The notes: generated by a model from the sequence alone, not told the origin. Positions 44,268 through 52,976 are shown, counted from the stretch's first letter. The stretch is 64,000 bases of DNA from Bacteroidales bacterium UBA3754 (GCA_002371705.1 DFGI01000028.1:1-64000); one strand, 5' to 3'. Translations and numbers: made by a program.

Positions 44268-44297
44268 AGGGACGCGACGCGCCACGTCCCTGCCATC
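44268..44297. repeat. Imperfect palindrome related to 42174-42197
   Basis: Arms GGTAGGGACG and CGTCCCTGCC pair with one mismatch; the inner GACGCGACGCG resembles the centre of the 42174-42197 palindrome. Two related palindromes 2 kb apart suggest a mobile or amplified hairpin element. Confidence 0.55.
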
Positions 44298-44452
44298 GTC
44301 CTTATTTATATGCAAGTACCTAAATCAGCTAAATCGGGGTGTCGTGCTGACAAAAAATCTCTTTTAGTGACATTGTGTATTAAACTTCATTAAACGATGA
44401 TGGTTCGCCTTCGCAGATGAGCGTATAAAAAATCTTTGAACGCAACGTTAAA

Positions 44453-44503
44453 AACTCTCGGTTTGGCGGCGTGGATTTGTGGGGAGCGCCATCCCCGAGA
44501 GTT
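44453..44503. repeat. Inverted repeat AACTCTCGG / CCGAGAGTT
   Basis: 9-bp perfect arms (44453-44461 and 44495-44503) enclosing a GC-rich loop. Located within the same intergenic repeat cluster as module 2. Confidence 0.6.
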
Positions 44504-44534
44504 TAGTGGAGAGAAAAGATTTTTAGCGAAGATG

Positions 44535-44587
44535 CGGCGGCGACGGCATTCTTTGGTTACTTTCTGTTGCTGAAGACAGAAAGTAAC
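44535..44587 (+). repeat. Dispersed intergenic repeat, module 2 (copy C) with 12-bp hairpin
   Basis: 51 of 53 positions identical to 41344-41396, including the perfect stem (44556-44567 with 44576-44587). Confidence 0.88.
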
Positions 44588-44701
44588 AGAAAAGGTTGGT
44601 TCATTATCGAGGAATTGTTTGAGTAACTGCAAATTCCTTTTCTATTTATATGTATCTCATCTTGCTTTTTGTTTTTTTAGTATAAAAAATCCCATTCTCT
44701 A

Positions 44702-44731
44702 TTGCTATTTCAAAAAAACAACCTATATTTG
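44702..44731 (+). promoter_or_regulatory. Promoter of the 44777 secreted-protein gene
   Basis: TTG (44702-44704), 19-nt spacer, TATATTTG (44724-44731), then an A/T-rich leader of about 42 nt ending AAACAAAAAGATT before the ATG. Confidence 0.68.
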
Positions 44732-44776
44732 CGTAGTTAAAAATTTTCTAAAAGTATAATTTAAAACAAAAAGATT

Positions 44777-46000
44777 ATGAAAAAAGTATTTTTACTATTA
44801 GCATCGGCATTGATGGGCGTTGCTTCATTCGCAGCCAACACTTGGACATTTGATGACGAAAACAACAAAATCGAAATTGACTGGAACGAGTATGGTGACA
44901 AAGATGCAACACAAACTTCTATCCAATGGCAAGCAGGAAACCAAGGCGCATTACTTGACGCTGTTAATGAAACTACAGGTGACATTGCTTGGACTCCAGA
45001 AGTAGGACAAGGTTTCAGCATTAAAATCACAGGTGTTGCAAGCAACACAGGTAAACTGCAAATGTCAATTGTTGACGAACGTGAAGTTGCTGATTGGTAC
45101 ACTGCATTGTCAGCTTCATATCCTGAAATACAGGTTGTAAAAGGCGAACCATTCGTTTTGGAAGGCGTTATTTTCCTTGACAATGTTACTACTTCAAAAG
45201 GTGGTAAAGAAGTAGAAGGTGGTTTGACAGCAGCGGGTTTGGTTCTTGCTTTCAAGTATGCAGGAACTTCAGAAGATGAAGGATTCAGCTCAGCTGACCC
45301 ATTCACAATTTCTGACGCTACAATGGAAATTGTATTTGCTGAAAAAGTTGATATTGAGAACCCTGTAACATTAACTTATTTGAAGAAAGCTGATAATTCT
45401 GACAATTATCAATATCAATCAATTACAAAAAGTAAAGTTGCTGCTGATGGTGTAAAAGCTGGCGCATACGCTAACGTTACCTTCAAGGGTACTGCCCGTG
45501 CCGATGTATCTACTCTTATGTATATGTTGGCTGACAATGCACAACAAGAAGATGGTCACTATTTCGAACAAACTACTGCTGAATTCGTGACTTTTGCAGC
45601 TAACATCAAAAGTGGTGATAACGTAAAATATGAATTCTCTTATCCTTTGGAAAAAGCTTCTGATCCTATGGCAAATGAAGAGGGTAAAAAAATTGCTGAT
45701 TTCGTAGATTGTATCCTTGCAGAATCAGCTGACAAAACATTGGCATTGTATTTCGAAAACGCTTCTGTTGAAGTATCAGTTTCTGCAACTGCTCAATTCG
45801 ATGCTCCAAAAGTAGCTGTAGAAGAAGTTTCTAACGTAGCATTCGAAAACGGTGTAATCTACTCTTCTTCAATCGTAGTTTACAACCAAGCTGGTCAAGT
45901 TGTTGCAACTGCATCTGACGAATTTGCAATCAACACTTTGAAAGCTGGTATCTATTTCGCTAAAACTGCTGAAGGTTCAATCTCTTTCGTAGTAAAATAA
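44777..46000 (+). CDS. Secreted T9SS-type protein, paralogue of 17867-19471 (407 aa)
   Basis: Signal peptide of about 19 residues (MKKVFLLLASALMGVASFAA). Residues about 20-335 align with the 17867-19471 product: SIQWQAGNQGALLDAV, WTPEVGQGFSIKITGVASNT, KGEPFVLEGVIFLDNVT, PFTISDATMEIVF, CILAESADKTLALYFENAS. It lacks the extra fibronectin-like region and passes directly to a T9SS-type tail (SSSIVVYNQAGQVVATASDE, then LKAGIYFAKTAEGSISFVVK). The codon bias, strong promoter and strong terminator point to high expression. I do not recognise the N-terminal domain; a surface-layer-like or glycan-binding structural protein is one possibility. Confidence 0.85.
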   Translation: MKKVFLLLASALMGVASFAANTWTFDDENNKIEIDWNEYGDKDATQTSIQWQAGNQGALLDAVNETTGDIAWTPEVGQGFSIKITGVASNTGKLQMSIVDEREVADWYTALSASYPEIQVVKGEPFVLEGVIFLDNVTTSKGGKEVEGGLTAAGLVLAFKYAGTSEDEGFSSADPFTISDATMEIVFAEKVDIENPVTLTYLKKADNSDNYQYQSITKSKVAADGVKAGAYANVTFKGTARADVSTLMYMLADNAQQEDGHYFEQTTAEFVTFAANIKSGDNVKYEFSYPLEKASDPMANEEGKKIADFVDCILAESADKTLALYFENASVEVSVSATAQFDAPKVAVEEVSNVAFENGVIYSSSIVVYNQAGQVVATASDEFAINTLKAGIYFAKTAEGSISFVVK

Positions 46001-46028
46001 TCTTGAAATAGAATAACATTCTATATCG

Positions 46029-46062
46029 GAACCCTCGCCCAATGGCGGGGGTTCTTTTTTTG
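46029..46062 (+). terminator. Terminator of the 44777 gene
   Basis: 11-bp stem (46029-46039 with 46044-46054, one G-U pair, CAAT loop) followed by seven T. Confidence 0.92.
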
Positions 46063-46107
46063 TTTTTTATTCCAAATTATTTTGCCAATTTTGCAAAAAC
46101 ATAGGTT

Positions 46108-47325
46108 ATGTACGACGTACAATCCATACGAAACGATTTTCCAATATTGGGCAGCACGGTCAACAACCATCCGCTGGTGTATTTCGACAATGCCGCCACC
46201 ACGCAAAAGCCGCAAGCGGTGATTGATGCGATTGTGGAGGCGTATTCGCGCACCAACAGCAATATCCACCGTGGCATCCACACGCTCAGCCAAATTTCCA
46301 CCACGCAATACGAACAGGCGCGCAAAACGGTGCAAACGTTCATCAACGCGCCAAGCGACAGGGAAATTATCTTCACCAAAGGCGTTACAGAGTCGTTGAA
46401 CCTTGTGGCACAAACATTTGGCGAAGCATTTCTGCACGAAGGCGACGAAGTGATAGTGTCAGCTATGGAGCACCATTCCAACTTGGTTCCGTGGCAGATA
46501 GTGTGTGCGCGCCACAAAGCCACATTGCGGTTTATCCCGTTCAACAAAGCGGGCGTGCTCGACGTGGAAGCATATAAAAACCTGTTTACGGAAAAGACTA
46601 AATTCGTGTCGGTTGTGCATATTTCCAACACGCTTGGCACGGTCAATCCCATACAAACGCTGATAGACATCGCCCACAGTCACAACGTGCCAATTATGAT
46701 TGATGGCGCGCAGTCCATTCAGCATTGCCCGATAGATGTGCAGAAACTTGATTGTGACTTTTTTGCATTTTCGGGACACAAAGTGTATGCTCCCACGGGC
46801 ATCGGCGTGCTGTGGGGCAAAGAAAAATGGCTCGAAAAACTTCCGCCCTATCAAGGCGGTGGCGATATGATAGAAACCGTAACGCTTGAAAAAACAACAT
46901 ACAACACGCTTCCGTTCAAATTCGAAGCGGGAACCACCAACTACGTTGGAGCGCACGCATTGGGCGTTGCCCTCCGCTATATAATGAATCTCGGCATCGA
47001 AAACATCCAACGCCACGAATCGGAGCTGATGGCGTATGCCACACAGAAATTGCAGGAAATTCCGCAAGTTACAATCATAGGCAACGCTCCCGAAAAAGCG
47101 GGAGCAATTTCGTTCGAAGTTGCCGGCGCGCACCCTGCCGACCTTGGAATGATACTCGACAAACAAGGAATCGCCATCCGCACCGGCACGCACTGCACCG
47201 AACCAATAATGCAGTTTTACGGCGTTCCCGGCACCGCACGGATGTCGTTCGGATTGTACAACACAATGGAAGAAATCGACTACGCCGCGCGGATTATAGC
47301 TCGGGTGGCAACTATGTTTGAATAA
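46108..47325 (+). CDS. sufS: Cysteine desulfurase
   Basis: PLP enzyme that takes sulfur from cysteine as a persulfide for Fe-S cluster assembly. 405 residues, group II (SufS/CsdA) type: VYFDNAATTQKP, SAMEHHSNLVPWQ, IDGAQSIQH, Schiff-base Lys225 in FAFSGHKVYAPTGIG, and the short catalytic loop RTGTHCTEPIM with Cys363. No sufB, sufC, sufD or sufE is next to it, which is unusual because these are normally clustered in Bacteroidota. The next gene begins 26 nt later on the same strand. Confidence 0.94.
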   Translation: MYDVQSIRNDFPILGSTVNNHPLVYFDNAATTQKPQAVIDAIVEAYSRTNSNIHRGIHTLSQISTTQYEQARKTVQTFINAPSDREIIFTKGVTESLNLVAQTFGEAFLHEGDEVIVSAMEHHSNLVPWQIVCARHKATLRFIPFNKAGVLDVEAYKNLFTEKTKFVSVVHISNTLGTVNPIQTLIDIAHSHNVPIMIDGAQSIQHCPIDVQKLDCDFFAFSGHKVYAPTGIGVLWGKEKWLEKLPPYQGGGDMIETVTLEKTTYNTLPFKFEAGTTNYVGAHALGVALRYIMNLGIENIQRHESELMAYATQKLQEIPQVTIIGNAPEKAGAISFEVAGAHPADLGMILDKQGIAIRTGTHCTEPIMQFYGVPGTARMSFGLYNTMEEIDYAARIIARVATMFE

Positions 47326-47351
47326 TGTGAAATGTTGAAAATCAAAAAGAT

Positions 47352-48386
47352 ATGAAGAAAATAATTACAATTCTCGGTATCGTTCTCCTGTTCGCAGGAT
47401 GTAAAAAAGAATACAATTACTACAACACATACGTGACGAACGTTGACAGTGTTTACACAAGTTACTACTATCAAACGGTGTTGCTTGAGCAGCAGGAAAT
47501 CACCGACGACATTCGTCCCGCATATCTGAAAAAAGGCGATACAGTTGGCGTGTTTGCATTGTCGAACTACGTTACGGAAAGTGACTTGGCGGCGGGCATT
47601 GCGACGCTCAAAAATTGGGGGTTGCACGTGGAAGAAGCCGAAAATCTCTACAACCAAGATGGCCGCTATGCTGGCACGCAGAGCGAGAGAATTGAAGGTT
47701 TCCAGAAATTGGTTGACAATCCGCACGTTAAAGCGTTGATTGCAGCCCGTGGCGGCTACGGCGTGGCACAAGTGCTTTCATTCATTGACTTTTCGGCATT
47801 GGAAAAATATCCAAAATGGGTTGTCGGCTACAGCGACGTTACAGGTTTGCATATCGCATTGAACAACCGTGGCATTGAGTCAATCCATGGCCCAATGGTG
47901 AAAGATTTTTCAGATGCCGAGAGTGTGGAAAGCCTTCGCAAGGCATTGTTTGGCGAACTCCAGCAACAAAGCATCTCAACCAACGCCGATTGCGTGGAAG
48001 GCACAGCCGAAGGGCGTTTGGTAGGAGGAAACCTGTCGCTTACTTACAGCTTGGGCGGCACACTGTTCGACTTGAATGTGAAAAGCGCAATTCTTTTCAT
48101 TGAAGACACGGGCGAAGCCAATTATGCAATCGACAGAATGTTGGCAAACCTTAAATTGAGTGGGAAATTGGATTGTATAAAAGGAGTGGTCGTTGGTGAT
48201 TTCACCAGTATGTCGCAAGGAAACGACCGTCCGATTAACGAAATCATACACAATTACTTCGGCGATTTGAACGTGCCAATTTTGTATGGTATAAAAATAG
48301 GACACGGCACCAAAAACCTTGCAACCTATTTAGGACGCACGGTGTCGCTCGAAGTTAACAGCAAAGAAGCAATAATACGCTATTAA
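47352..48386 (+). CDS. LD-carboxypeptidase family (S66) lipoprotein (344 aa)
   Basis: Peptidase family S66, whose members cut the terminal D-amino acid from peptidoglycan tetrapeptides (LdcA) or hydrolyse microcin C7 (MccF). The catalytic triad is present: Ser161 in VVGYSDVTGLH, Glu251 in LFIEDTGE and His318 in IKIGHGTKN. The oxyanion part AARGGYGVAQ is also there. Unlike cytoplasmic LdcA it has a lipoprotein signal (lipobox LFAGC, Cys17), so it should act in the periplasm or at the outer membrane. It is followed by mltG, consistent with murein turnover. Confidence 0.9.
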   Translation: MKKIITILGIVLLFAGCKKEYNYYNTYVTNVDSVYTSYYYQTVLLEQQEITDDIRPAYLKKGDTVGVFALSNYVTESDLAAGIATLKNWGLHVEEAENLYNQDGRYAGTQSERIEGFQKLVDNPHVKALIAARGGYGVAQVLSFIDFSALEKYPKWVVGYSDVTGLHIALNNRGIESIHGPMVKDFSDAESVESLRKALFGELQQQSISTNADCVEGTAEGRLVGGNLSLTYSLGGTLFDLNVKSAILFIEDTGEANYAIDRMLANLKLSGKLDCIKGVVVGDFTSMSQGNDRPINEIIHNYFGDLNVPILYGIKIGHGTKNLATYLGRTVSLEVNSKEAIIRY

Positions 48387-48396
48387 CCCATACAGT

Positions 48397-49452
48397 ATGA
48401 CAAAGAGAAAAACATCGTCAGCAAAATGTATCATGCTGATACTGATTGCAGTATGCGCTGTGATTGGTTTGTATTGCGCAAATTTGATATTTGGCGGAAA
48501 TATTTACAGCAAAACCAACGAAGAACATATGTACCAAACGGTGGCAACAGGTTCTTCGGTTGACGACATCATAACCGAACTCAACTCAAACCAGACCGTA
48601 AAACATCCGATGGGAATCCGCCTTGTGGCTAAAATCCTTGATTTGGAACATCACATTTATCCAGGTTTGTACGAACTGAAAAATGGTATGTCGGCATTCG
48701 AAGCAGTTCGCTTGTTCCGTTCGGGGAAACGCCATACGGTGCGTATTTCCATCACAAACGCGCGCCACTACGAGGAAATACTGCAATATGTTTCCGAGAA
48801 AATAGAGGCTTCGTACCAAGATTTGGTTTCGCTCACCAAAAACCGCCGTTTTATGGATTCGTTGGGATTCAACAAAGCGAACACCATCTGCTTGTTTTTG
48901 CCCGACACATACGAATTTTACTGGAACACATCGGCACAGCAGTTTTTGGAACGAATGTCGAAGGAATACAACAATTTTTGGAACGAAACACGACGCAAAA
49001 AAGCATCGGCAATCGGTCTCAAACCTCAACAAGTTATGACACTTGCATCGATTGTTGACCAAGAAACCCGTCACAACAACGAAAAACCACGCATTGCGGG
49101 CGTATATATGAACCGGTTGCGCGGCACGGCCACGGCTGGAAAACTGCAAGCCGACCCTACAATAAAATTCGCCCTCAACGATTTTGAAATCAAACGAGTA
49201 CGAAAAGGGCACATAGAACGTGCTAAATCGTCGCCTTACAGCACCTACGAACACAAAGGCTTGCCACCAGGTCCAATTTGTCTGCCCTCGAAAGCTGGCA
49301 TCGACGCAGTGCTGAACTACGAGCGACACGGATATTATTTCTTTTGCGCACAGCCCAACTATTCAGGCTACAGCAATTTTTCAGCATCGTTCGAACAGCA
49401 TCGGAAATTTGCCACTGAATATCAAAAATGGTTGAATCAAGAAGGATTTTAA
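48397..49452 (+). CDS. mltG: Endolytic murein transglycosylase
   Basis: Cuts nascent glycan strands and sets their length. The 351 residues have one N-terminal membrane helix (about 12-33), a LysM-like YceG region, then the catalytic domain with LASIVDQETRHNNEKPRIAG (Glu223), LQADPTIKFAL, and SPYSTYEHKGLPPGPICLPS. It lies 10 nt after the S66 peptidase, so the two murein hydrolases are probably one transcript. Confidence 0.95.
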   Translation: MTKRKTSSAKCIMLILIAVCAVIGLYCANLIFGGNIYSKTNEEHMYQTVATGSSVDDIITELNSNQTVKHPMGIRLVAKILDLEHHIYPGLYELKNGMSAFEAVRLFRSGKRHTVRISITNARHYEEILQYVSEKIEASYQDLVSLTKNRRFMDSLGFNKANTICLFLPDTYEFYWNTSAQQFLERMSKEYNNFWNETRRKKASAIGLKPQQVMTLASIVDQETRHNNEKPRIAGVYMNRLRGTATAGKLQADPTIKFALNDFEIKRVRKGHIERAKSSPYSTYEHKGLPPGPICLPSKAGIDAVLNYERHGYYFFCAQPNYSGYSNFSASFEQHRKFATEYQKWLNQEGF

Positions 49453-49459
49453 GGAAACA

Positions 49460-49491
49460 TTTGGAATAATGCGGGTAATTTTTTATTTTCG
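49460..49491 (+). promoter_or_regulatory. Promoter of the 49498 hydrolase, near-leaderless
   Basis: TTTG (49460-49463), 20-nt spacer, TATTTTCG (49484-49491). The predicted transcription start is within a few bases of the ATG at 49498. Same -7 variant as at 14410-14417. Confidence 0.55.
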
Positions 49492-49497
49492 TCATTG

Positions 49498-50226
49498 ATG
49501 AAAACTAAACTTTATATACTGCTCATTTTTGTCGGACTGCACAGTTTTGTGCTCGGACAGAAAACCGTTTCGTTCCGCGCGGTTGACAATCTCACAATCA
49601 ACGCCGACTACTACGAAACATTTGCCGAATCGAACAAATATATGCTCATGTTCCATCAGGCGGAATACAGCCGTGGCGAATACCAGCAGATTGCGGAACG
49701 AATGATAAAACTCGACTTCAACTGTCTTGCGGTTGACCTGCGCTACGGCAAGGAAGTGAACTATGTGAACAACGAAACCGCCGAGCAGGCCCGTCAAAAT
49801 AAAATGAACGTGACCTTGCTCTCGTGCGAAAAAGACATAGAAGCGGCAATCAACTACATTCAGACCAACGACCCGAGTGCGCTGATTTTTCTTATGGGAA
49901 GTTCATTTTCGGCATCGCTGTGCCTAAAGGTTGCAAAAGACCGTGACGATATTCAGGCAGTTATAGCATACAGTCCAGGAGAATTTTTCAATACGCTCAG
50001 CATCGCCGAATACATAAAAGGCTTGAAAACCCCAACATATATTGGCTGTACGCAATCGGAATATCCCTACGTGCAACAGTTGTCAGCAGGCATAGAAGCC
50101 TCAAAATTTGTGGTGTATAAACCCGAAAACGGGAACGGAAAACACGGCGTGGAAACACTTTGGTGGGACTCCGACACGCGCGAAGAATGCTGGCTAAGCC
50201 TGATGTTTTTCCTTAAAGATTTCTAA
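49498..50226 (+). CDS. Exported alpha/beta-hydrolase-like protein (242 aa)
   Basis: Signal peptide MKTKLYILLIFVGLHSFVLGQ. The remainder has the order of a dienelactone-hydrolase/alpha-beta hydrolase fold: MLMFHQAEYSRGEYQQIAER (oxyanion strand), CLAVDLRYGKE, the nucleophile elbow LIFLMGSSFSASLCLKVA (Ser in G-S-S-F-S), an acid after TPTYIGCTQSEYPY, and a His in NGKHGVETLWW. Probably a periplasmic esterase of unknown substrate. First gene of a tight run: 50228 starts 1 nt after its stop. Confidence 0.8.
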   Translation: MKTKLYILLIFVGLHSFVLGQKTVSFRAVDNLTINADYYETFAESNKYMLMFHQAEYSRGEYQQIAERMIKLDFNCLAVDLRYGKEVNYVNNETAEQARQNKMNVTLLSCEKDIEAAINYIQTNDPSALIFLMGSSFSASLCLKVAKDRDDIQAVIAYSPGEFFNTLSIAEYIKGLKTPTYIGCTQSEYPYVQQLSAGIEASKFVVYKPENGNGKHGVETLWWDSDTREECWLSLMFFLKDF

Positions 50227-50227
50227 T

Positions 50228-50668
50228 ATGGGAAAACAAACCACCATAAAAATGACTTCGAAACCCGAACGGTACGAGATTTTCGCCGTTTGCACGAACC
50301 TCAACGTGTTTCAATTCTGCACAACACTGAATGACTTGTTTTTCATTGATTTACAGGGGCAAAAACAATTGGAAATCGAAGTAAACGGAAAGCGTGTGAA
50401 ACCATCAAGCTATTCCTACAGCAATCCTACCGACAAACTCACGACAACAGTGGTGGAGAATCAGGAAAATGGTCGTCCATTGCTTGATTTCCTTAAAAAT
50501 ATTACATTTTTTGTAAAGCTGTCGCCCGTTCCTTCCGAAACACAAATTGCCGACTTTCAACAAAAATTGTCAAATTCGGGAGTCGCTTCGTTTGTGCAAC
50601 GAATTTCTCGTCAGAATTTCACAAAACAGCAGGAAAACACCTTCAACACAATTTTTCAATATGTGTAG
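50228..50668 (+). CDS. Small conserved-looking protein, possibly IPExxxVDY-family-like (146 aa)
   Basis: Not firmly recognised. Length and element order (RYEIFAVCTNLNVFQFCTTL at the N-terminus, GRPLLDFLKNITFFVKLSP two thirds along, a helical C-terminus) resemble the Bacteroidota IPExxxVDY family, but the eponymous motif is replaced (LLDFLKNITFF). No signal peptide, so cytoplasmic. It lies in a run with 1 nt to the hydrolase and 3 nt to the substrate-binding lipoprotein. Confidence 0.65.
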   Translation: MGKQTTIKMTSKPERYEIFAVCTNLNVFQFCTTLNDLFFIDLQGQKQLEIEVNGKRVKPSSYSYSNPTDKLTTTVVENQENGRPLLDFLKNITFFVKLSPVPSETQIADFQQKLSNSGVASFVQRISRQNFTKQQENTFNTIFQYV

Positions 50669-50671
50669 CAA

Positions 50672-51706
50672 ATGAAACGGCTTTTCATCATACTAATCAG
50701 TGTTTTGAGCTTGTGCGCCTGCGGAAGCGGCATCAAAACCAAGCCAAAGAATGAGAAGTCGGGCGGTGTGCTTCATCTTGCCATTTATGATGTGACGTTC
50801 GATGAATACATTTTTCCGCCAACTATCCATAACGAACTGGAAAAAAGTCTTGCCAGCGTTTTCTACACGGGATTGTTCCGCTACAATCCATTTTCGCTTG
50901 AAGTGGAGAATGCCCTTTGCAAAACGTGGGAAGTTGACAATACAGGCGCCGTTTATATTTTCAACCTCGACTCCACGGCAATGTTCCACAGGGACGAATG
51001 TTTCGGGCGCAAGGAAACGCGCCACGTAACCGCCTATGATGTAAAATACACGTACCATTTGCTTGCCAATCCCAAATACAGCACATTTGCGTTCACCAAC
51101 ACGGTGTACCACATAAAAGGAGCGAAAGATTATTTTTCGTTGCCCGATTCCTTACGTGACACAAGCCGAATAGAAGGAATTCAGGTGTTGAACGACTATG
51201 CCCTGAAAATCACGTTGGACAAACCGTCGCCGAGTTTTATCCACAATTTGGCGCACCCGTCGGCAGCAATTCTTCCGTTCGAAGCAGTTGAAAAATACGG
51301 CGACGAATCCACAATTGGCGTGGGACCGTTCACCTACGAAGCCGACAGCGCACAATTCCGCTTTATAAAAAACGACCTTTACAATAAATTTGATGCCAAT
51401 AGAGTCCGCCTTCCCTATCTCGACAGCGTTACAGTAACCCGCGTTGACTCTATCGCTCAAACCGTTGATTTGTTTGTTGAGGGCAAAATTGATGCGATGC
51501 TTATGGTGCCAAGCATTCGAATAAAAGACATTCTCAAACGTATTCCCGAGGATTTTTCCTACGAAATCTCGGAGTCGAACATTGTGAACCTAAAGGGAAA
51601 TTTCGTCAGATACAATATAGTCCGTTCGTATGTGAAGGATTTATATACCAACAAAATGAACATTCTTGATTTTGAGCGGACATATATTGACAAACGGCTT
51701 AAATGA
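50672..51706 (+). CDS. Orphan family 5 substrate-binding lipoprotein, short form (344 aa)
   Basis: Lipoprotein signal MKRLFIILISVLSLCAC (lipobox LCAC). Residues about 30-290 match the first part of SBP_bac_5 (oligopeptide/nickel binding): GGVLHLAIYDV, ALCKTWEVDNTGAVYIFNLD, HVTAYDVKYTYHLLANPKYS, ITLDKPSPSFIHNLAHPSAA and GVGPFTYEADSAQFRFIKND. Family members are about 500-600 residues. Here most of the second lobe and the return to lobe one are missing although the frame ends cleanly. No ABC permease or ATPase is nearby. It may be a reduced, non-transport binding protein. Confidence 0.83.
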   Translation: MKRLFIILISVLSLCACGSGIKTKPKNEKSGGVLHLAIYDVTFDEYIFPPTIHNELEKSLASVFYTGLFRYNPFSLEVENALCKTWEVDNTGAVYIFNLDSTAMFHRDECFGRKETRHVTAYDVKYTYHLLANPKYSTFAFTNTVYHIKGAKDYFSLPDSLRDTSRIEGIQVLNDYALKITLDKPSPSFIHNLAHPSAAILPFEAVEKYGDESTIGVGPFTYEADSAQFRFIKNDLYNKFDANRVRLPYLDSVTVTRVDSIAQTVDLFVEGKIDAMLMVPSIRIKDILKRIPEDFSYEISESNIVNLKGNFVRYNIVRSYVKDLYTNKMNILDFERTYIDKRLK

Positions 51707-51743
51707 TTTTTGGGAAATCGTTTCCGTGGTTGCAGGAAAATGT

Positions 51744-51751
51744 TATTTTTG
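51744..51751 (+). promoter_or_regulatory. -7 box TATTTTTG before the SPOR gene
   Basis: Exact TAnnTTTG match 18 nt before the ATG at 51770; no -33 box at the usual distance. Confidence 0.4.
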
Positions 51752-51769
51752 TACAGATAAAATCTTGGA

Positions 51770-52246
51770 ATGAAACAATTTATTTTAATAGTGTTGATGT
51801 TGGCAAGTGCAACAGTTTTCGCCCAAACAAGCGACGAAAACACCAATTACGGCACTATTACCATAAACCAAGACCCACGTATTGCCGAGTTGGTGAACAC
51901 ACACATTGAAATAAACAAAGCAAACAACGGGAAAATTCCAGGTTGGCGTGTGCAGATTTACAATTCTTCAGGCACAAATTCCCGTACCGAAGTGCAAAAT
52001 GCCCGAAAACTATTTCTTTCGAAATATCCCGATGTTGGCGCATATTTGATTTACCAACCTCCATTTTTCAAAATCCGTGTAGGTGATTTCCGCTCAAAAG
52101 ACGAGGCGTATTCGTTCTACAAACAAATTCTTGCGGATTTCCCTGTTTCGTACTTGATTTCAGACCAAATCAATTACCCTGCCCTCAAGACACCAGAGGA
52201 CAAAGTCACCACCGACTTGAACAAAATGCTTGAAGAAATACGGTAA
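51770..52246 (+). CDS. Exported SPOR-domain protein (158 aa)
   Basis: Signal peptide MKQFILIVLMLASATVFAQ. The C-terminal 80-90 residues form a SPOR domain (GWRVQIYNSSGTNSRTEVQN, FKIRVGDFRSKDEAYSFYKQ), which binds denuded glycan strands at division sites in studied bacteria. Periplasmic. Convergent with the sirtuin gene, with 15 nt between stops. Confidence 0.88.
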   Translation: MKQFILIVLMLASATVFAQTSDENTNYGTITINQDPRIAELVNTHIEINKANNGKIPGWRVQIYNSSGTNSRTEVQNARKLFLSKYPDVGAYLIYQPPFFKIRVGDFRSKDEAYSFYKQILADFPVSYLISDQINYPALKTPEDKVTTDLNKMLEEIR

Positions 52247-52261
52247 AACGCGCAATGCGAA

Positions 52262-52966
52262 TTATCTGTTCAAACCTTTTTCCTCCATCATTTCGAATGC
52301 TTTGTCAACGCCCACCGACGCAGGTTCGGCAATTACAATCAAATTTGGTTGTGGCGAAACGCGAGGATTCGGGTCAACAAAATAAATTGGCACGTTAGGT
52401 TGCGCATAACGGATAAGCCCAGCGGCAGGATACACTTGCATAGAAGTTCCTACAATCATAAGAATATCAGCTTTTTGCACAAGCCATGCCGCACGTTCTA
52501 TATTAGGAACGGCTTCCTCGAAAAACACAATTTGCGGACGAAGTTGCGAGCCATCGCTTGCCTTGTCGCCCATTTTTATTGGTTTGTAGCCAATTTCAAC
52601 AAAGGTGCTCACATCGGTTTCCTCGCGCGAACTGCATGCTTTGGTGAGTTCCCCGTGAAGATGAAGCACACTGGTGCTTCCAGCACGTTCGTGAAGGTTG
52701 TCAACATTTTGGGTAACCACCGAAATGTCGTATTCCATTTCACGTTCAGCTATGCTGATATGCGCACGGTTCGGCTGTTTTGATTCCAAATTCGCACGCA
52801 TTGTGTTGTAAAAATCCAAAATCAACTGCGGATTGCGGAACCACGCACTATGTGTGGCAACATCCTCCACAGGGTAGTTTTCCCAAAGTCCATCTTCGGA
52901 ACGGAACGCCTTGATTCCCGATTCCACGCTGATGCCCGCGCCTGTTAAAACAACCAACTTTTTCAT
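52262..52966 (-). CDS. Sir2-family NAD-dependent deacylase, zinc-site-poor type (234 aa)
   Basis: Sirtuin with the NAD pocket VVLTGAGISVESGIKAFRSE, catalytic region VVTQNVDNLHERAGS and active-site His in LHLHGEL, then IVGTSMQVYPAAGL and FVDPNP. The small domain between LHGEL and LRPQIVFFEEAVP has a single Cys (KACSS) and no four-Cys zinc site, so it belongs to the zinc-less sirtuins found in some bacteria. Substrates (acetyl, succinyl or ADP-ribosyl chemistry) cannot be told. The start is the ATG at 52966; it follows the SpoIIE-type phosphatase by 10 nt. Confidence 0.92.
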   Translation of the reverse strand: MKKLVVLTGAGISVESGIKAFRSEDGLWENYPVEDVATHSAWFRNPQLILDFYNTMRANLESKQPNRAHISIAEREMEYDISVVTQNVDNLHERAGSTSVLHLHGELTKACSSREETDVSTFVEIGYKPIKMGDKASDGSQLRPQIVFFEEAVPNIERAAWLVQKADILMIVGTSMQVYPAAGLIRYAQPNVPIYFVDPNPRVSPQPNLIVIAEPASVGVDKAFEMMEEKGLNR

Positions 52967-52976
52967 ATTCAATAAT

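Larger units (their letters stand above)
44198..44776. other. 579-nt gene-free stretch holding repeats and regulatory sites
   Basis: Contains, in order, the terminator at 44217-44246, an imperfect palindrome at 44268-44297, an inverted repeat at 44453-44503, repeat module 2 at 44535-44587, and the promoter at 44702-44731. The 80-codon minus-strand ORF through 44390-44632 follows the repeat and has no gene-like features. Confidence 0.75.

Noticed and set aside
44390..44632. 80-codon minus-strand ORF with an Arg-rich translation
   Set aside because: It reads across repeat module 2 and an inverted repeat, with no promoter or protein-like features.
46459..47193. 244-codon minus-strand ORF opposite sufS
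   Set aside because: Shadow frame of a conserved gene; composition is atypical (Phe, Cys and His rich).
48586..49329. 247-codon minus-strand ORF opposite mltG
   Set aside because: Shadow of a complete mltG gene.
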